From Cyclaneusma minus (lineage: Eukaryota > Ascomycota > Leotiomycetes > Marthamycetales > Marthamycetaceae), in contig JAKZHN010000006.1 of assembly GCA_037179335.1 (NCBI GenBank), positions 62,001-126,000 of the forward strand: a DNA stretch of 64,000 nt, given 5' to 3'. The translations under genes and the position numbers were made by a program. The notes below the pieces were generated by a model. It was not told where the DNA came from. It worked only from the letters and a program-made list of their open reading frames with translations, and did no database searches. Positions 1 to 14,000 of this stretch are shown here, piece by piece (position 1 is the stretch's first letter; each line of letters opens with the position of its first letter).

Positions 1-341
1 TTCCCCAGTCCAAATCATCTATGCCAACTCAACTGACAGCATGGACTAGCATATACGATCACAAAAACATGACAGCGAAGCTTGTCGGCCAAGAAACCGT
101 CACCAAGAAACTAGTTCCGGCTTTGGAAAACCTGGGGTCAGGTCCTTTTGCAGCCTACCTCAATGAAGCTGATTTCAATCAGCCAAATTGGCAGGATGCT
201 TTCTATGGTACGAATTACCCGAAGCTTGTAGCTATTAAGAAAAACTATGACACGGATGGTATTTTCTGGGGCCCCACGGCGGTGGGAAGTGAGGCATGGG
301 CTGCTGCGGGGGATGGAAGACTTTGCAAAACTGGCGATTGA
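1..341 (+). CDS. FAD-linked oxidase, berberine bridge enzyme type, C-terminal part
   Basis: The reading frame is open from the window edge to a TGA at 339-341, so this is the 3' end of a gene that starts upstream. The last ~110 residues fit the C-terminal BBE domain. They carry the family signature YLNEADFNQPNWQDAFYG followed by NYPKLVAIKKNYD, an aromatic segment (FWGPTAVGSEAW) and a DGRLC end. Enzymes of this family bind FAD covalently and oxidise alcohols, sugars or alkaloid-like substrates; in fungi many are secreted or belong to secondary metabolism. The FAD-binding part lies outside the window, so the substrate cannot be inferred. The ATG at 21 is an internal Met, not a start, because upstream codons remain open and in frame. 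Confidence 0.88.
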   Translation, partial: PQSKSSMPTQLTAWTSIYDHKNMTAKLVGQETVTKKLVPALENLGSGPFAAYLNEADFNQPNWQDAFYGTNYPKLVAIKKNYDTDGIFWGPTAVGSEAWAAAGDGRLCKTGD

Positions 342-1092
342 TGTTGGAGCGGAGGGTGGCGATGATGCGTGCTGGACGAGAATTCAGATTCGTTGTATTT
401 TGTTTTTTGGACTGTCAAATTTCATATGGAGAAAAGCATCGATCCATTCCATCACAGCATGACAGAAAGCACAGCTCTTCTGGTTCCAAATTCAAAAAGT
501 CTCAGTGATGCTTTTCACTTTGCACAGCAAAATTTAGCGAGTACCGACGTAAAAACTCGTTTGTGATATTCTCCGCGGGTAAAAAACGAAATAGAAGCCA
601 TGAGGAGTTTCATTTTCGAGCTTGTCGCGACCGGAGCTCTCTCGCTGAACAGGTAGTTTTCCTGCCGATCTCGATGCCTCGCTCCGGATAAGAATCATCA
701 TGGATAGTCCTCGAATTTCAAATGAAGTATCACATACTCATGTATCCATCGACTCCAGGATAGTCCAAGGGACAGCCTCACCCATTGAGTTTGAAGGAAC
801 CAGAGGCTTTGCCACGAAGCAGAGAACGTGCTTTCCCACGTGCACGAATACTGTGCGATACAAGCATCGCATACCCAACTCCCAGCTGAAGAGATGCGAA
901 GCTGTGTCTCTGGTAGGCATTGCTTGCAAGGTTTCGGCCCGAGAAGCAACATGTCAAGTAACATCGGGGTCGTACTTTCACACCACTTGTACCATTATCA
1001 TTCCGGACCAGCCGCATTCCCCAACTTGCTCTTCCTGAGAGCACAGACTGGTCAAGGCTGATATAAACTTCGGCTAATGATATAGAGTTTGG
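342..1092. other. Intergenic, no gene recognised
   Basis: Normal-composition DNA. Short overlapping frames on both strands show no recognisable domain and are probably chance. I see no RNA gene. The stretch ends at the telomere-type tract. Confidence 0.6.
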
Positions 1093-1119
1093 CCCTAAAC
1101 CTAAACCTAACCCTAACCC
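1093..1119 (-). repeat. Interstitial telomere-type repeat (TTAGGG on minus strand)
   Basis: The plus strand reads CCCTAA, ACCTAA, ACCTAA, CCCTAA, CCC: two canonical fungal telomere units and two with one C-to-A change. The orientation is that of a left chromosome end with the chromosome lying to the right. It sits between a normal gene end and the AT-rich block, and a GC-rich stretch with CGCTCCGCTG repeats follows directly (about 1127-1215). Confidence 0.85.
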
Positions 1120-1373
1120 ACCTTTCCACGCTCCGCTGCGCTCCGCTGCTATTTCACGCTTGCGCTCTGCCCGAATCTCCTAGCGCTCCGCTGTCGCTGC
1201 GCTCGGCCGGGCCGCGGGTGACCGGCGGTCTGGGCGGCATGAATGGAGGAATGGGGCCGATGGCGGTGAGTGTAGCCTTGAGTTTTGTTATGACGTTGAT
1301 GACCTCTTTGGTCGGGGTTTAGGGGATGGAAATACCCCCCCAATGAATAGTGTTTCAAAAAATATGATATTGG
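1120..1373. other. GC-rich spacer between telomere-type tract and transposon
   Basis: GC-rich, with repeated GCGCTCCGCTG-like words between about 1127 and 1215. No gene seen. It separates the telomere-type tract from the terminal word of the outer transposon at 1374. It may be subtelomeric DNA trapped with the telomere repeats, but that is inference. Confidence 0.4.
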
Positions 1374-1471
1374 TATATGGTAGGGAGGGCAGCTGACCCG
1401 CGTCACGTGGTTTAATAAGGCTCCAGGGCCAATAGCCAAAATCCACTTAGCTAGTAATATAGGGCCGCAAT

Positions 1472-1476
<5 letters not shown>

Positions 1477-1505
<29 letters not shown>
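1477..1505. repeat. Poly-T run of 29
   Basis: An uninterrupted run of 29 T inside the left end of the outer element, where the short copies read ACCAAATTACG. It is therefore a secondary expansion in this copy. Confidence 0.95.
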
Positions 1506-1507
<2 letters not shown>

Positions 1508-2753
1508 AATATTAGCTTTAAAAATTTTAAAGCTTCAAAATAGAAATTGCAATTAGCTATAATTTTTGATTTTATTTAAAATTATTAATTATTTTTTAAA
1601 AATCGCCAATAGCCTATATAATTCAATTTATGAATAAAATAGGTTTAAATTTAAATTTTTTTAATTCAAATTATTTTCCCAAGCAATTATATTGCAAAGC
1701 AATTGCTTTTTTTTAAAAGAAACGCCTAGCTACGCAATTAATAATGCAGGATATCTTTAAAACAATGCTTTTTCCTTTATTTAATAGGCCAAAAATTTTA
1801 ATTAAAAAATTTTTAAAATTTATAATAGAATATAAAAAAAAGCCGAAAAAAAACTTTAAATTAAATAAAAATCCGCCTTTTAATTGGCTATTAAATGCTA
1901 GTAAATAAAGCTTAAAATAATGCGCTAAGCAGCTTTAAATAATAGAATTTAAAACCAAAATCAAAATAATAATAAGCAATATTTTTCCGAATTTTTTATT
2001 TTTTACTATAAATTCCCTAATATTAAAAATAAAAGTATTTAGCAAACTTTTTAATAAAAACTTAATATTTATTTTCTATATTGTTTAAATATTTGGTTTT
2101 TTGCTAATTTAATACTTTATTTTAAAATTATATTTGCTATATAAAATAATATAATTATTTTAATATCAATATTAAATAATTAAAAATTCTTTAGCAAAAT
2201 ATTAAAACTTTAATTTGGTTTTTTTTAATATAGGCCTAAATTTATTATAAATAATATATTTAAATTGTTACAAAATTATAATTTTATTTAATTATTTTAA
2301 AATTTTAAAATTTTAATATTTACCAGTATTTTATTTTTAAAAAAATTAAATGCATTATTAAAACCTATAAATAGGCTTTAATTACCAAATTAAATAAATT
2401 AAAAATTTGGGAATTAATTTAAAAGTTTATTGGAATTTTTTATAGCTATATTAGGCATATTAAAATAAAAAAATCTTTTAGTTTTAAATTTAATAGCAAA
2501 AATTATAATATTAATTTATTTATTTGCTATAAATATAATAATAGCAATTGCAATTATAATTGCTATAAATACAAATATAAATGCTTTATTTATAATAGAA
2601 AGTACCTAGCAATTAAATATAAATTGAAAAAAATAAAAAGCCTAAAATATAAAGCCAATAATATACCGGCATTGCTAATGATATTTATTAATATATTATT
2701 GGTATAAAGCTTTTGCATGCTTTTTTATTATTAGTTCCGCTAATAAATCATTT

Positions 2754-3040
2754 TATAATAATATTATTAATTAATATTTATATATTGCCGCTAATTAATA
2801 TTATTAAATAATTGCTGCCAATTAATTTTGTTATTATTTTTATTAGCAAATAATTTTATAATATTATTGCCAGCTAATATTTATATATTACCGCCAATTA
2901 CTATTATTAAATAATTGCTATTAACCAATTTTTTATTATTTTTGCTAGCAAATAATATTATTATATTATTGCCAATTAATTTCCTTATATTGCCGCCAAT
3001 TAATATTATTAAATAATTGCCGCTAATTAATTATAGGCTA
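2754..3040. repeat. Tandem repeat, period about 100 bp, about 3 copies
   Basis: Three successive blocks (about 2754-2851, 2852-2952, 2953-3040) share the order TATTATTGCC, TTATATATTGCCGCC, AATTAATATTATT, AAATAATTGC, then a TTATTATTTTTGCTAGCA-like end. Copies differ by RIP-type C/T changes and small indels. They lie in the left internal part of the outer DNA element. Confidence 0.7.
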
Positions 3041-4466
3041 TTATTGCCAACTAATAAGCTAAAGCTTATATTATTGGCAGCTTTATTTTTATTTTTGGAA
3101 ATCTATATTTATATATTTGCGCTACTGCAATTTAATATAAATATAATTTTTTTTTAATTTAGCTATTTAATTTTTTTCCCTTTTTATTTAACTTTTTAGT
3201 TTAATATTGCCTATTACACTTATATTTTGGAAATTTTTCTTTTTTTTTTGCAAAGCATATTTAAATACAAAGCCTTTTTAATATAGTGGCCCTAAATAAT
3301 ATAGCTTTGCTAATTTTTTTATTTAGCTATATTAGCGCACGAGATATTCAATAAAAAAATCCAGAATAATTTGGCCTTAAATTAAATTAAAAAAATATTG
3401 CTGGACTAATTTCCTTTTATATTTTTCCTATTAAATTTAGCATTTAAAGAAATTTAAAATGCAAATGGCTAAATTCTTTTTTTAACTGTTTTTAAATAAT
3501 TATTATATTATAAAAAAATAGAATATTCTTTTATACTATTTTTTAGAAAATTTTAAAAGCAATGGTTAAAGCAAAATATAATTATATTTTAATTAAATAA
3601 AATATAAAAATCATTTTTCGTATAATTTTTATAGCTTTTTTCCATCAATAGCTTTTTGGCTTTATATAAAAAACATATACGTATATTAATTTCTTTTTAA
3701 TCTCGCCACCGCTTTATTTATTTTTAATTTATTTATAAAAATTTGGAAATGAATTTTTAAATTATGGCTTTTTAGCCCCGCCGCCTTTTATTATTTAAAT
3801 AATAATATTTTAATATTCTCTTATTATGTTCTTTTTTAATTCCTTTAATAATAATAAAACTATATTACGCTTTATATAGCGTTAAAAATCCAATAAAATA
3901 CCAAAAACCAAAAAAAATAATAGTCAAAAGTTTAAAATTAATAATTAATATTATAATTATAATTATAATATTTTTAATCCTTTTGCTAAAATAATATTAA
4001 ATATTAAAAATCGTTTTTGCTGCTATAATTAAAAAATCTATTATTTAATATAATATAAAAATTCTAATTGGATTTTGGTTTTTTTTTGCGCCCTCGCCTT
4101 TAATATACTATTGAAAATTCTAAATCTTTATTGTATTTTTTTTAAATAAAGGCCTAGCTAATATTTGCTATTATATTTTAAAAAATATTAAAAATAATCT
4201 GCTATAATAATTAAAATTATTTCCAAAATTTAATAATATTAACTTTTTCAATAATGCAAAATGCGTATAAATCCATTTTTTTTAGCAATGCTTTCAATAT
4301 TGGCCTTGGCGCCTTTTTTATTAATAATTTTTTTTAACGCCGCTAAAAAAACTATGCAATATTTTTTTTTTAATTCCATATATTTTTATAGCCTTTTATT
4401 GCTTTTGCATTTTAAAAAAATATTAAATATTAACATTTTTAAAATTTAAATAATTTTAATAGTATT

Positions 4467-4665
4467 ATCACGGTGCAAAATAAAAGCAGGTCCTAGGAAA
4501 TAGCGACGTTAATTTACGAAAAAGAAAAAAGCTATAAAAGCTTAAAAGCTATATATAAACGCCAAAAGCCAAGCCTAAAGCGTAGTGGTAATAATGGCCC
4601 GGAAATAGAAAATGGATTGGAATAAAGCGGTTATATAATTAAAAAACGGTATAATGCTATAATAT
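4467..4665 (-). repeat. LTR of outer gypsy element (3' LTR in element orientation)
   Basis: Left member of the direct-repeat pair matching 18128-18325. It starts near TTATCACGGTGC and ends near ACGGTATAATGC. Edges are approximate. Confidence 0.75.
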
Positions 4666-7140
4666 TACCTTTTTTTAAACGGCTATTTGTTTTTAAATAG
4701 TTTTAAAATAATTATATATTTTAAAAATACTATAAGAAATTTAAAAAGCAATATTTTCATAATTTAAAATCGTTAAATTAACTACTATTTTATAATAGAA
4801 AACCACGAAATTAATTTTTATATAAAATTTAAAATTAACATTTAAATTGCAGATATTTTAAATTTACCACGGCCTTTATAAATCGGCTTTTTAATTAGAA
4901 TTGCTTAAATAGCTTTAAAAGCTTTAAATTTAAAAAGCTTATTAAATTAAATGTATTATAATTTTTTTTATATATTTATTGCTTAATAAATACTGGAGAT
5001 TTCGGCTTTTGGAATAATTTTAAATGCCAATTTTATAAAAGCTTTTTTTAGCCAAATAATTTTTTGGGGGCTGCTAAAAAAAGGGTAATGCTTTTATTTT
5101 ACCAAATAACTTAGTCCGGCTTTTTTATTTTTATTATAAATATTTATAATTTTATTAAATTTCCAATATTTTTTGGGTTTTTTAATGCCGTTGGGTTTTT
5201 TAATATATAATTATAAATATTGCGATTTTTTAAATAATTAATTTTGTTTTAACCAAATAATTTAAACGAATTTGGCTTTAACCAAAAAAGAAATATAAAA
5301 TACAAAAACAAAATTTATAAATTTAAATAATTTAAATTAATAAGCTTGGCCGCTTTTATAGATTTTTTAAACTTGCTAGGGGCCGGCCTATTTCTCTTTT
5401 TTTTTTTTTTATAAAATAATTAATTTTTATATTTTTGGTATTAATATAAATTAATTGGCCTTTTATATAGCGCAAAGCTTTAAAATGGCAAATATCGGTT
5501 TTTTTTAAATTTATTAATTAATTGCTATATTAAGGTTTTAATTTAATTTAGGATTTTAATTAAATAATTTATAATAGTATTAATTTTATAAAATTGTTTT
5601 TTTTGGATTAAAAATATTATAAGAAAATAAAGATTTGAAATTTTTATATTTATGCAAAAATAAAATCCGTAATTTGCAAAGAAATAGTATTATATTTATA
5701 GTTTTAAATACTTAATTATTAAAAGCGAATTTAATTAACAAAAGCTAATTTACCCAATTACTTTAAGTAAAAAATCTAAAGGCTTGGAAATATTGCTTTA
5801 AAACAGCATTAAAGTATTTAATTTAATTATTTTTTTTTTAAAAAAAGGCTTAAAAGCTATATTTAATTATGATAATAAATATTTTCAAAATTTTAAAATA
5901 AATTAAACGCCTTTATTAAAAATAATATTATTGAAATTCTTATAAAAGCAATAAATATTGAAAATAAATATATCAGCTAATTTTTTAATTAAAAAGCCAG
6001 GAATAAAAATAAAATATTATACTTTAATTAATTGGTATATTATAATTGAAACAAAATATTTTTTATAGTATTTATATTTAAAAAATAAAATAATACAATG
6101 AAAAGAAATATTAAATTAAGCTTTATATAAAATAAATAAAAATTTAAAAAAACCAAATAATAAAAAGCATAAAGCTTTTATTTAATTATATAATTAATAG
6201 GCTTTAATATAATTGGCAATATTTTTTGATATTTTTTGCTATTAATAATATCAAATAATTATAAATAATGTTTTAATTTATTCCGGATAGCTAGCTAATA
6301 TTGCAAAATATATGCAATAAATTATCTAAATTGAAAAACTAAATATATTCGGTAAAATAAAAAATTTATTATTTTTAGTTACAAAATTTATTATTTGCTA
6401 GCAATTTCTTTTCATAATTGCTTAGGCCATTTATACATTAATTTATTTTTCAAGGATTTCAAAGCGGATTTTGTAATTTATAATAAATGGTAGATATTTC
6501 AAATAACTTTATTAATTAATTCCTTAAAATTGGAAATTATTATAAAAAATAATAATAAAAAGCTAAAATCGGAATTTAAAAATAATTGTTTTAAGATTTT
6601 AGTATTAAAGCGGTGTTTTTAAAGTAGTATTTACTAGCGGTATTATAAATAATTATTAATTTGGTTTTTAAATATCGTTTTTGCTTTGCAATTAAAAATA
6701 TTAAATAGAATTGCTTGCTTGCTAAAGTAATAAATAATTTAAAAATTAAAGCCTAAAGAATTTAGACCACCGGATATAATTCTAATTAAAAGCTTTAAGA
6801 ATTATAAGTATATATAAATTCTGGTAATTAATTATTAGCTTAATTTATTTTTTAATTTTATAAATTTCCGGTATTTATTTTTTAAGGCTTTAATAATTAT
6901 TAAAAGCTTTTTATTATAAATTTTATAATTATATTTAGCTATTAAATGCTTTATAAAAAAAAACTATAAACCGGAATATATTATTGTTTTTAAATTAAAA
7001 AAATATTATTTAAAGCCTAATTAAAAGTATTATTTTTAAAAATAATCCGTTAAAAATAATTAAATAAAGCTAAAACGGGAATAGTAATAAAGGCCACTTT
7101 GAAGAAATTAAAGAATTTTGCTTAGCTATTGTTTAAATCC

Positions 7141-7590
7141 AATTTTTTTTAATTAGAATATAAAGCGGTATTAAAATTTTAAAAAATTCTTGTATAAATT
7201 TTCGATAAAAGTTCGCAAAGCCCAAAAACCGCTATAATTTTTTAAACTTTATTGGTAATTTTTATTTTATATTAGCTTTAACCTTATTAAGGTTTATTTT
7301 AATGCTATTTAAAATAATATAAAAATTTAAATATTTGATTTTAATAATTCCAAATTCGCATTTATTAATATTAATTTAAAAACCAATATTAATTAGCCTA
7401 AAAACGATTTTTTATATATACTGCCAATATTTTTAAATAAAATTTAAAAAAATAAAAACATTATTAAAATATATTATATAAATTTTAATTAAAACATTAA
7501 ATAATATATTATTAATATAGTGCTAAAATAAAGCCGAGCCATTATAAAAATTAAAAGGTATAATTAATAATTTAAAAAGGCCAAAGCAAA
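7141..7590 (-). pseudogene. Decayed gypsy reverse transcriptase / RNase H junction
   Basis: On the minus strand the translation can still be read through the damage. IPFNFYNGSALF-stop-HYIN corresponds to the MPFGL..PATFQ.YIN block, with the stop being CAG changed to TAG. YFNNVFIF corresponds to the catalytic YLDDVLIFS, both Asp codons changed to Asn by G-to-A. NKCEFG, KYLNFYI and RFLGFANFYRKFI (about 7203-7235) follow in the right order. This order is diagnostic of Ty3/gypsy reverse transcriptase running into RNase H. The loss of both catalytic aspartates and the in-frame stops make it non-functional. Confidence 0.85.
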
Positions 7591-8272
7591 TAATAAAAAC
7601 TGTTGTTTTTTTAGCTATTTAAAATTTATTAAAAGCAGCAATAATATCCAATTTAATATAAATTTTAATACGGCAAATAGCATTTAAAAAAAAAGCGGAT
7701 ATTAATTTTTAATTATAATATTGATTAAGCCTTTATAATTTTGGCAAGTTTATATATTACCGCCTAATTTAGCAGCCAATATAAATAATAAGGCGCATTT
7801 TAATTTTAACTTTTAAATAAATTTTTTTTGTTTATCTGGTTATTTAATTATTTATAAATATATTTAAGCTTAGCCAAAAAAAACCAAGTTTTATAATACA
7901 GAAATATAATTTCTAATATTAATTTAATTTTATAATTAAATATCCAGCAAAAAAAGATTATTATCATTTTATAATAAAACTCCAACTATTATATTATAAA
8001 GCTATTTTAAAAGCTTTAATTTAATATTAAATGTTAATAATTCGGGCTTTTTAGCTAGGAATTTATTAATATTAGCCTTAATAATTTAATCAAAAGCTAG
8101 CAAATGGAATTTGCAATAAAAGAAAATTATAAAAAACCGGGAAAGAAAATAAAAAATAAAATAAATTAGCTATGCTAAATAAGGCATTTTTAAGAACGGA
8201 ATTTAAAATATTAAAAAAAGTTTAATTAAAAAAAATCGCTTAATTATTATAATATAGTTAAATTTATACTAT

Positions 8273-8535
8273 TGTTACACGGGGCCGAGGAAGGTGCCTT
8301 GCAAGCACCCTATAAGGCATATACGCTAAAGGTGCGCAAAAAAGAAGCATTGCTTATTGAAAAAGCTAAGCAAGGCTTTTAGCGTATAATATTGAGGCGC
8401 TGCCAGTTTTATTTAAAAAGGGTAATAATTATTTTTTATAATTAAAAAGGGTAATAATTATTTTTTATAATTAAAAAATATATATAATGAATTTTATTTA
8501 TTAAATTATTTTTAATTATTATAATAAAATAGCCA
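8273..8535 (+). repeat. 5' LTR of inner gypsy element
   Basis: Starts TGTTACACGGGGCC and is less damaged than the internal sequence. It holds a duplicated GGGTAATAATTATTTTTTAT word (about 8419-8475). The right edge is approximate, placed where similarity to 15195-15423 fades. Confidence 0.75.
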
Positions 8536-10780
8536 TTTTTATTTGAAAAAATAATAATTTAGCAAAATAATAATTATTAAATTTACCAATTATAAACTAC
8601 ATAGCAAATTTATTTATAAAAGATTTATTAAAAGCCCTAAAAACCAATTGTGCCTAATTTTAAAAAAGCTTAATATTGGCAGCAATATCGGTAAAATTTA
8701 TAAGCTAAATTAAAAAATTGTATTTAATAAAAGCAATAATGCATTTACTAATAATATTAATAAATCCATTATTAATGTTAATAATTAGGGCGCTTTAATT
8801 AGGAATATAAATATACTATATAAAAATAAAAATAATTAAGCTTTTGCTTTTATTTTTAATTTAATTTAAAATTAAGCAAACTTCAATTTTAATAATTTTA
8901 TAGCTATTTAATAAATTATTTAAAAATTTAAAGCCGAGAAAAACATTGCAGGATTATAAGCCAAAATTGCAATTCTTATTTGCAAATGCAATTTGTCTAA
9001 TTTTAATTTTAATAATAAGCAATTAATTATTAAAAAGTCTTATATATTTAAAAATTTCTATATATTAAGTATTAAGCTATATTAAATACGCAATATATAT
9101 GAATATTATAAATAATTTAATTGCCTATAAAATTATTTTAATGCGTGATTTTATTTCCTTTTTTAAAAAGATAATTTAATTTATATTGATTATAATTTAA
9201 TTATACTTAAAAGCTATATATATATTACATAGCAATATTATTAAATAAATTATAAATTAAAAGAAATTATAAAAAAAAATTAAAAACCTAATATTAAATG
9301 CAATACATATAAAATAATAGCGTATATTATATATATTAAACCAATTTGCTAAAAAGGCTTAAAAGAAAATTTTGCAAAATAAAAATTTTGCTTTTTTATA
9401 TAGAAAATATATTTTTTATATTTTTTAATAACTAATTTATTTTTAAGATTTATAATAATATTAAATAAAACTTTATTTTTTAATAAAATAATTAATTATA
9501 AATTAATATATAATATAAATTTAATATAGCCAAAAATATTAAATATAAAAATAAGCCTAATTTTTAATTTAAGGATAAAAATATATTTAATATAAATAAT
9601 TTAAAAAAGCAATATAATAATTATAATGAATCATAAAATTTATATAATATTTTAAAAAATAATATAGCAATTTAATATTAATTCAATCATAAAAGCAAAA
9701 AACATAGCTATTATTAAAATAAAAATCAGTAATACGGTTAAAATCAATATCGGCTTTTTTTAGACCTTAATTATAATTTTAATAATTATAGCTTAATTAA
9801 TTGTATTTATAAAAAAAATTGCTAAAGGCTTAAATATAAAACTTGCAAATATAAATCATTTGGCAATAAAATATATATTTTATATAATAATAGCTTTAAT
9901 AGCCGTCAAAAAAGGCCAATTATATAAAAACAATTTTAATTATAGCTAAAATTATAATAATTACGATTTAAATAAATATAATTAAGGCCTTTTTGCAAAA
10001 GCCGTAAATAAAATTCCCAACTTTATAAATTCTAAGCATAAATATAATAATTGAAAAAAAGGAAAAATTACTAATAATTGCCTAATTTAATAATTTTCCT
10101 ATAAAACAAAAATATATAATAATTAATTATTTAACTGCAATTAATATTAAAAATATAATTTCCGCTTTTGCCTTTATTAATAATAAATTAAATAAAAATT
10201 TTATATTATTAATATATATATATAATATTTGTAAATTTGTTTTTTAATAGAAATAAAATAAAAACTAAATAATGCTATAAAATTTTTATGAAAATTTTTA
10301 AAAATAAAAATATCATAAGATATTAAAATATTAAAATATATGAAACATTTATATATTTTAGCTTAAATAAGCAGGCAATAAATATTATAATTAGGCTAAA
10401 ACCAGCTTTACTTATAAATGCCAAATTAAATATGAAATTATTGCTTAAAATAAGCTAAATAAATTAAAACAACTAAATATAATAAATAAGAAATTATTAT
10501 ATACAAAATACTTTATATATAAAAATTAAAAATATAATATTAAATTATGTAAAATAATATTTAATAAAATGAATAAAAAGTTGTTTTTTATAAAAAATAT
10601 TATAAATTTAAATAAACACCCTAATATATATATATTGGGCAAAATACCAAAATTTTAATAAAAGAAAATTGGATTTTAATATATTTTTAAAGCTATAAAT
10701 TATTAAATATTAAAAATATCCGCAAACAATGTATAGCAAAACCAAAATTAAAATTAAAGCAAAAAGTTGAAATATAAATA

Positions 10781-11060
10781 AAAAATAGTATTTTATATAA
10801 GATACAATTATTTTAAATATTTAATAATATTATTTAAATTAATAAATGCATTAGCTATATTTTAAGCTTATATAAATATAATGGTTAAAGAATTTTTAAA
10901 TATTATTATAATAATTTATTTTAATAATATTTTAATTTATTTCAAAACCCCTAGTAAATATAATAAATATATAAAAGCTATCTTTAAAAAATTAGAAAAC
11001 TTCTTTTTATTTATAAAAAAAAGCAAATGCAAATTTAAAATAAATAAATTTCATTTTTAG
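10781..11060 (+). pseudogene. Decayed gypsy reverse transcriptase
   Basis: Readable plus-strand blocks, in order, are KIVFYIRYNYFKYLIILFKL (intact relatives read KTAFRTRYG.FEY.VMPFGL), INALAIF-stop-AYIN (NAPATFQAYIN; the stop is CAG to TAG), EFLNIIIIIYFNNILIYF (the catalytic YLDDILIYS with both Asp mutated to Asn), and LFIKKSKCKF..NKFHF (L..SKCEF....FLG). The signature is that of Ty3/gypsy. The catalytic DD box is lost and stops interrupt the frame. Confidence 0.87.
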
Positions 11061-14000
11061 GCTTTATAATAAAAACAACGGCGTATATATAAAACCGGAA
11101 AAAGTATACGCTATTCAAAAATAGCCTATATTAATTATATATATAAAATTGCAATTACTTTTAAGATAAGCCAATTTTTATAAGCAATTTATTTTAAAAT
11201 ATGATAAAATTATATTACTTATAATTAACCTGCTTATTAATAATATAAAGAAAAAAAACCCCTATTTAAATAGCTTTTAAAAATATAAAAGCCTTTTTAA
11301 TATATTGAAAATATATTTGCAAGTAAGTTAATATTGCAATATTTTGATTTTATAAAATATTTATAAATTACGTATAATGCTTTTAAATTTATAATATTAA
11401 AGATTTAAATAATTTAATACAATATTATTGGTATTTAATAGCTTTTTAATTTTGCAATCTAATTAATGCAGAATTAATATATTAAATATATAATATTAAA
11501 TTTCTTGCAGTTATAAAAAAAGAATTAATATTAAAAATAATATATTAAAAATATATATTATAAAATTTAAATATTTTTAAGTTTTAATAATCTGCGCTAT
11601 TTTACAAATATAAGAAAAATTAATAAATATTGAATAAAATAGGCTATAAAAGTAAAGCTTTAAAATTTGAATATTAAATATATTGCAAAAATTAAAAATC
11701 CCGCTAATTTTTTTTATAAGCCAGATTATAAAAAGGCAATAAAAGCTGCTTAAATAAAAATATATTTTTTGCCTATATTATAGCAAAAGCTTTGCTATTT
11801 ATTTAATTATATATTAAATATATAATTTTTTAAAAAATATAATTATTTTTATGAATATAGCAATTATATTTTAATTAAAATTATTAAATTAAACAATTAA
11901 TACTATATATTTCATTTATATATTATAAATATAAATTTTTAGACAAAAAGCTATATTTTATTTAAATTATAAAAATTTCAAAGCCGAAATAATTAAAATG
12001 AATTTTACAATTATTTTTAAGGCTTAAAAAAATAATACAAATATAATAAAGTATAAAATTAATTTATTTTATATAAAAATAAATAATAGCAGATTAATAA
12101 GCTATTTTAAAATAAATTAAATATTAATATTAATTTATTATAAATATTATTAATTGAATATAAAAATAAAAATATAAAATTATATATCCAATTATTATAT
12201 ATGTTAGCAAAATAAAGTTTATCAATATATATTTTATAATTAATTATAGTTTTTGTTTTTAGCCAATAAATTATAAATATATTTGTTATAAAATTTTATT
12301 ATAAGCTTGCTAAAATTATATTATATAAATAAAATATATGATATTATTTTAATAATAATAAATTATTATATTAAGGCTATGCAATTTATATATATAATTA
12401 AAAATATTAATATATAATTTTTAATAAAATTATGTTTTAATAAAACTATTTATTTTATAAAAATTCCTAAAATGATTATATTTCATTATAGCTCGGTATT
12501 TATTAAGATATTATAAAAAGCCTTTTATTATAAATTTTATGTTTTACCTTTGAATAAATAGGCAGATAAAGCAAATAAATTAAATTTTAAAAGCCTATAT
12601 ATAATATTGCTGCAATAATGAAAAAATAAGTTGGGCAATTTAATTGGTTATAATAAAGTTTGCCAATAATAATATGAAATAAAAAATACATTTTTTTTAT
12701 TATATAAATATTTTTTATAAATTAATAAAATATTTTTTGAATAATCTATAGAAATTAAAATATTTAATATAAAAAAAATGAAATAAAAATATAATATAGC
12801 CAATATATATTATTATACAAATTAAAAAAATACTATTAATAAATATATAAAAAAATATATAAAAAATACAAAATTATAAACTTTAATAAAAAAAAATAGG
12901 TTTTTTTATTTATTAAAAAAATACACTTTAAAGCCAAAAACCTAGCAAAAAAAGTATATAAGCCTTTTTTCTATTATTAAAAAAATAAAAATCCAAGCTT
13001 ATTGCCTAAAATTTCCATTTAAATTTTAATTAAAAAAATTATATAATACTTTCTATATTAATGTTTTTAAATTTATTAAACTACCCCAAAATAATATATA
13101 TAAATTATATTTTAAAAATTTTAAAACTTTTAAAAATAATAAAAATAAAATAAAAAAGAATTATAATATATAAAAAAATAAAAATAACTAATTTATATTT
13201 TATATATATTAAAAAAGCTAAAGCCAAAATTGAAACCAAATATTAGCCTAAAACTTTTTTAAAAATATCCCAATAATTTTAAGCAAATTTATTAAAAAAA
13301 TACCAAAGCTAAATTATAATAATAGCAGGAAAATTATTAAAAAAACGCAAATATTAAAAAAGAATGTCAAAAAGCCAGCTTTTGCTTTATATTGAAATAA
13401 AAAATATCCAATTATATATAATATTAAATTAAAATAAAAATAAAAATATTTAAAATATAAAAATATAAATTTAACTTTTCTTTTATATTTTAAATTAAAT
13501 TAAATTATATTATATTTTATAAAAGGTTAAATAAAAAAATAAAAAATTAGGCAATAAGCTTAATTTAATTAAAAATTCTAAAATACGCAAATAAAAATTA
13601 TAAATTTTATATACTATATAAAATAAACTTAATTAGCAAAATTAAAAAATCCATAATATTTTGAAAAACCCAATTTATATATATTAATTTTATAATTTCC
13701 ATATTTTATATTATATTGCCAAAAACCCAATTTCTTTTTATATTAAATAAAATATTATTAAAAAAAATTATCTTTTAATTAAATATATATAAAAAACGTA
13801 AAAAATTCTTTTACCAAATAATATTATATATTAATTATTATATATATTAAAATATAAATTGCAAAAATAATTTTAATTAAAATTATTATTGCAATTATAA
13901 TATTCTTAAATATAGTATATATTTTATATTTTAAAAAAGCATAAATTTTAAAGCGAAAATAAATCCCGGCAGCTTTTATATTATTTTTTAGTCGGGTTAA

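Noticed and set aside
4261..4449. 62-codon plus-strand frame in the AT-rich block
   Set aside because: Composition is Phe/Ile/Leu/Lys from pure AT DNA and it abuts an LTR; a chance frame in RIP-degraded sequence.
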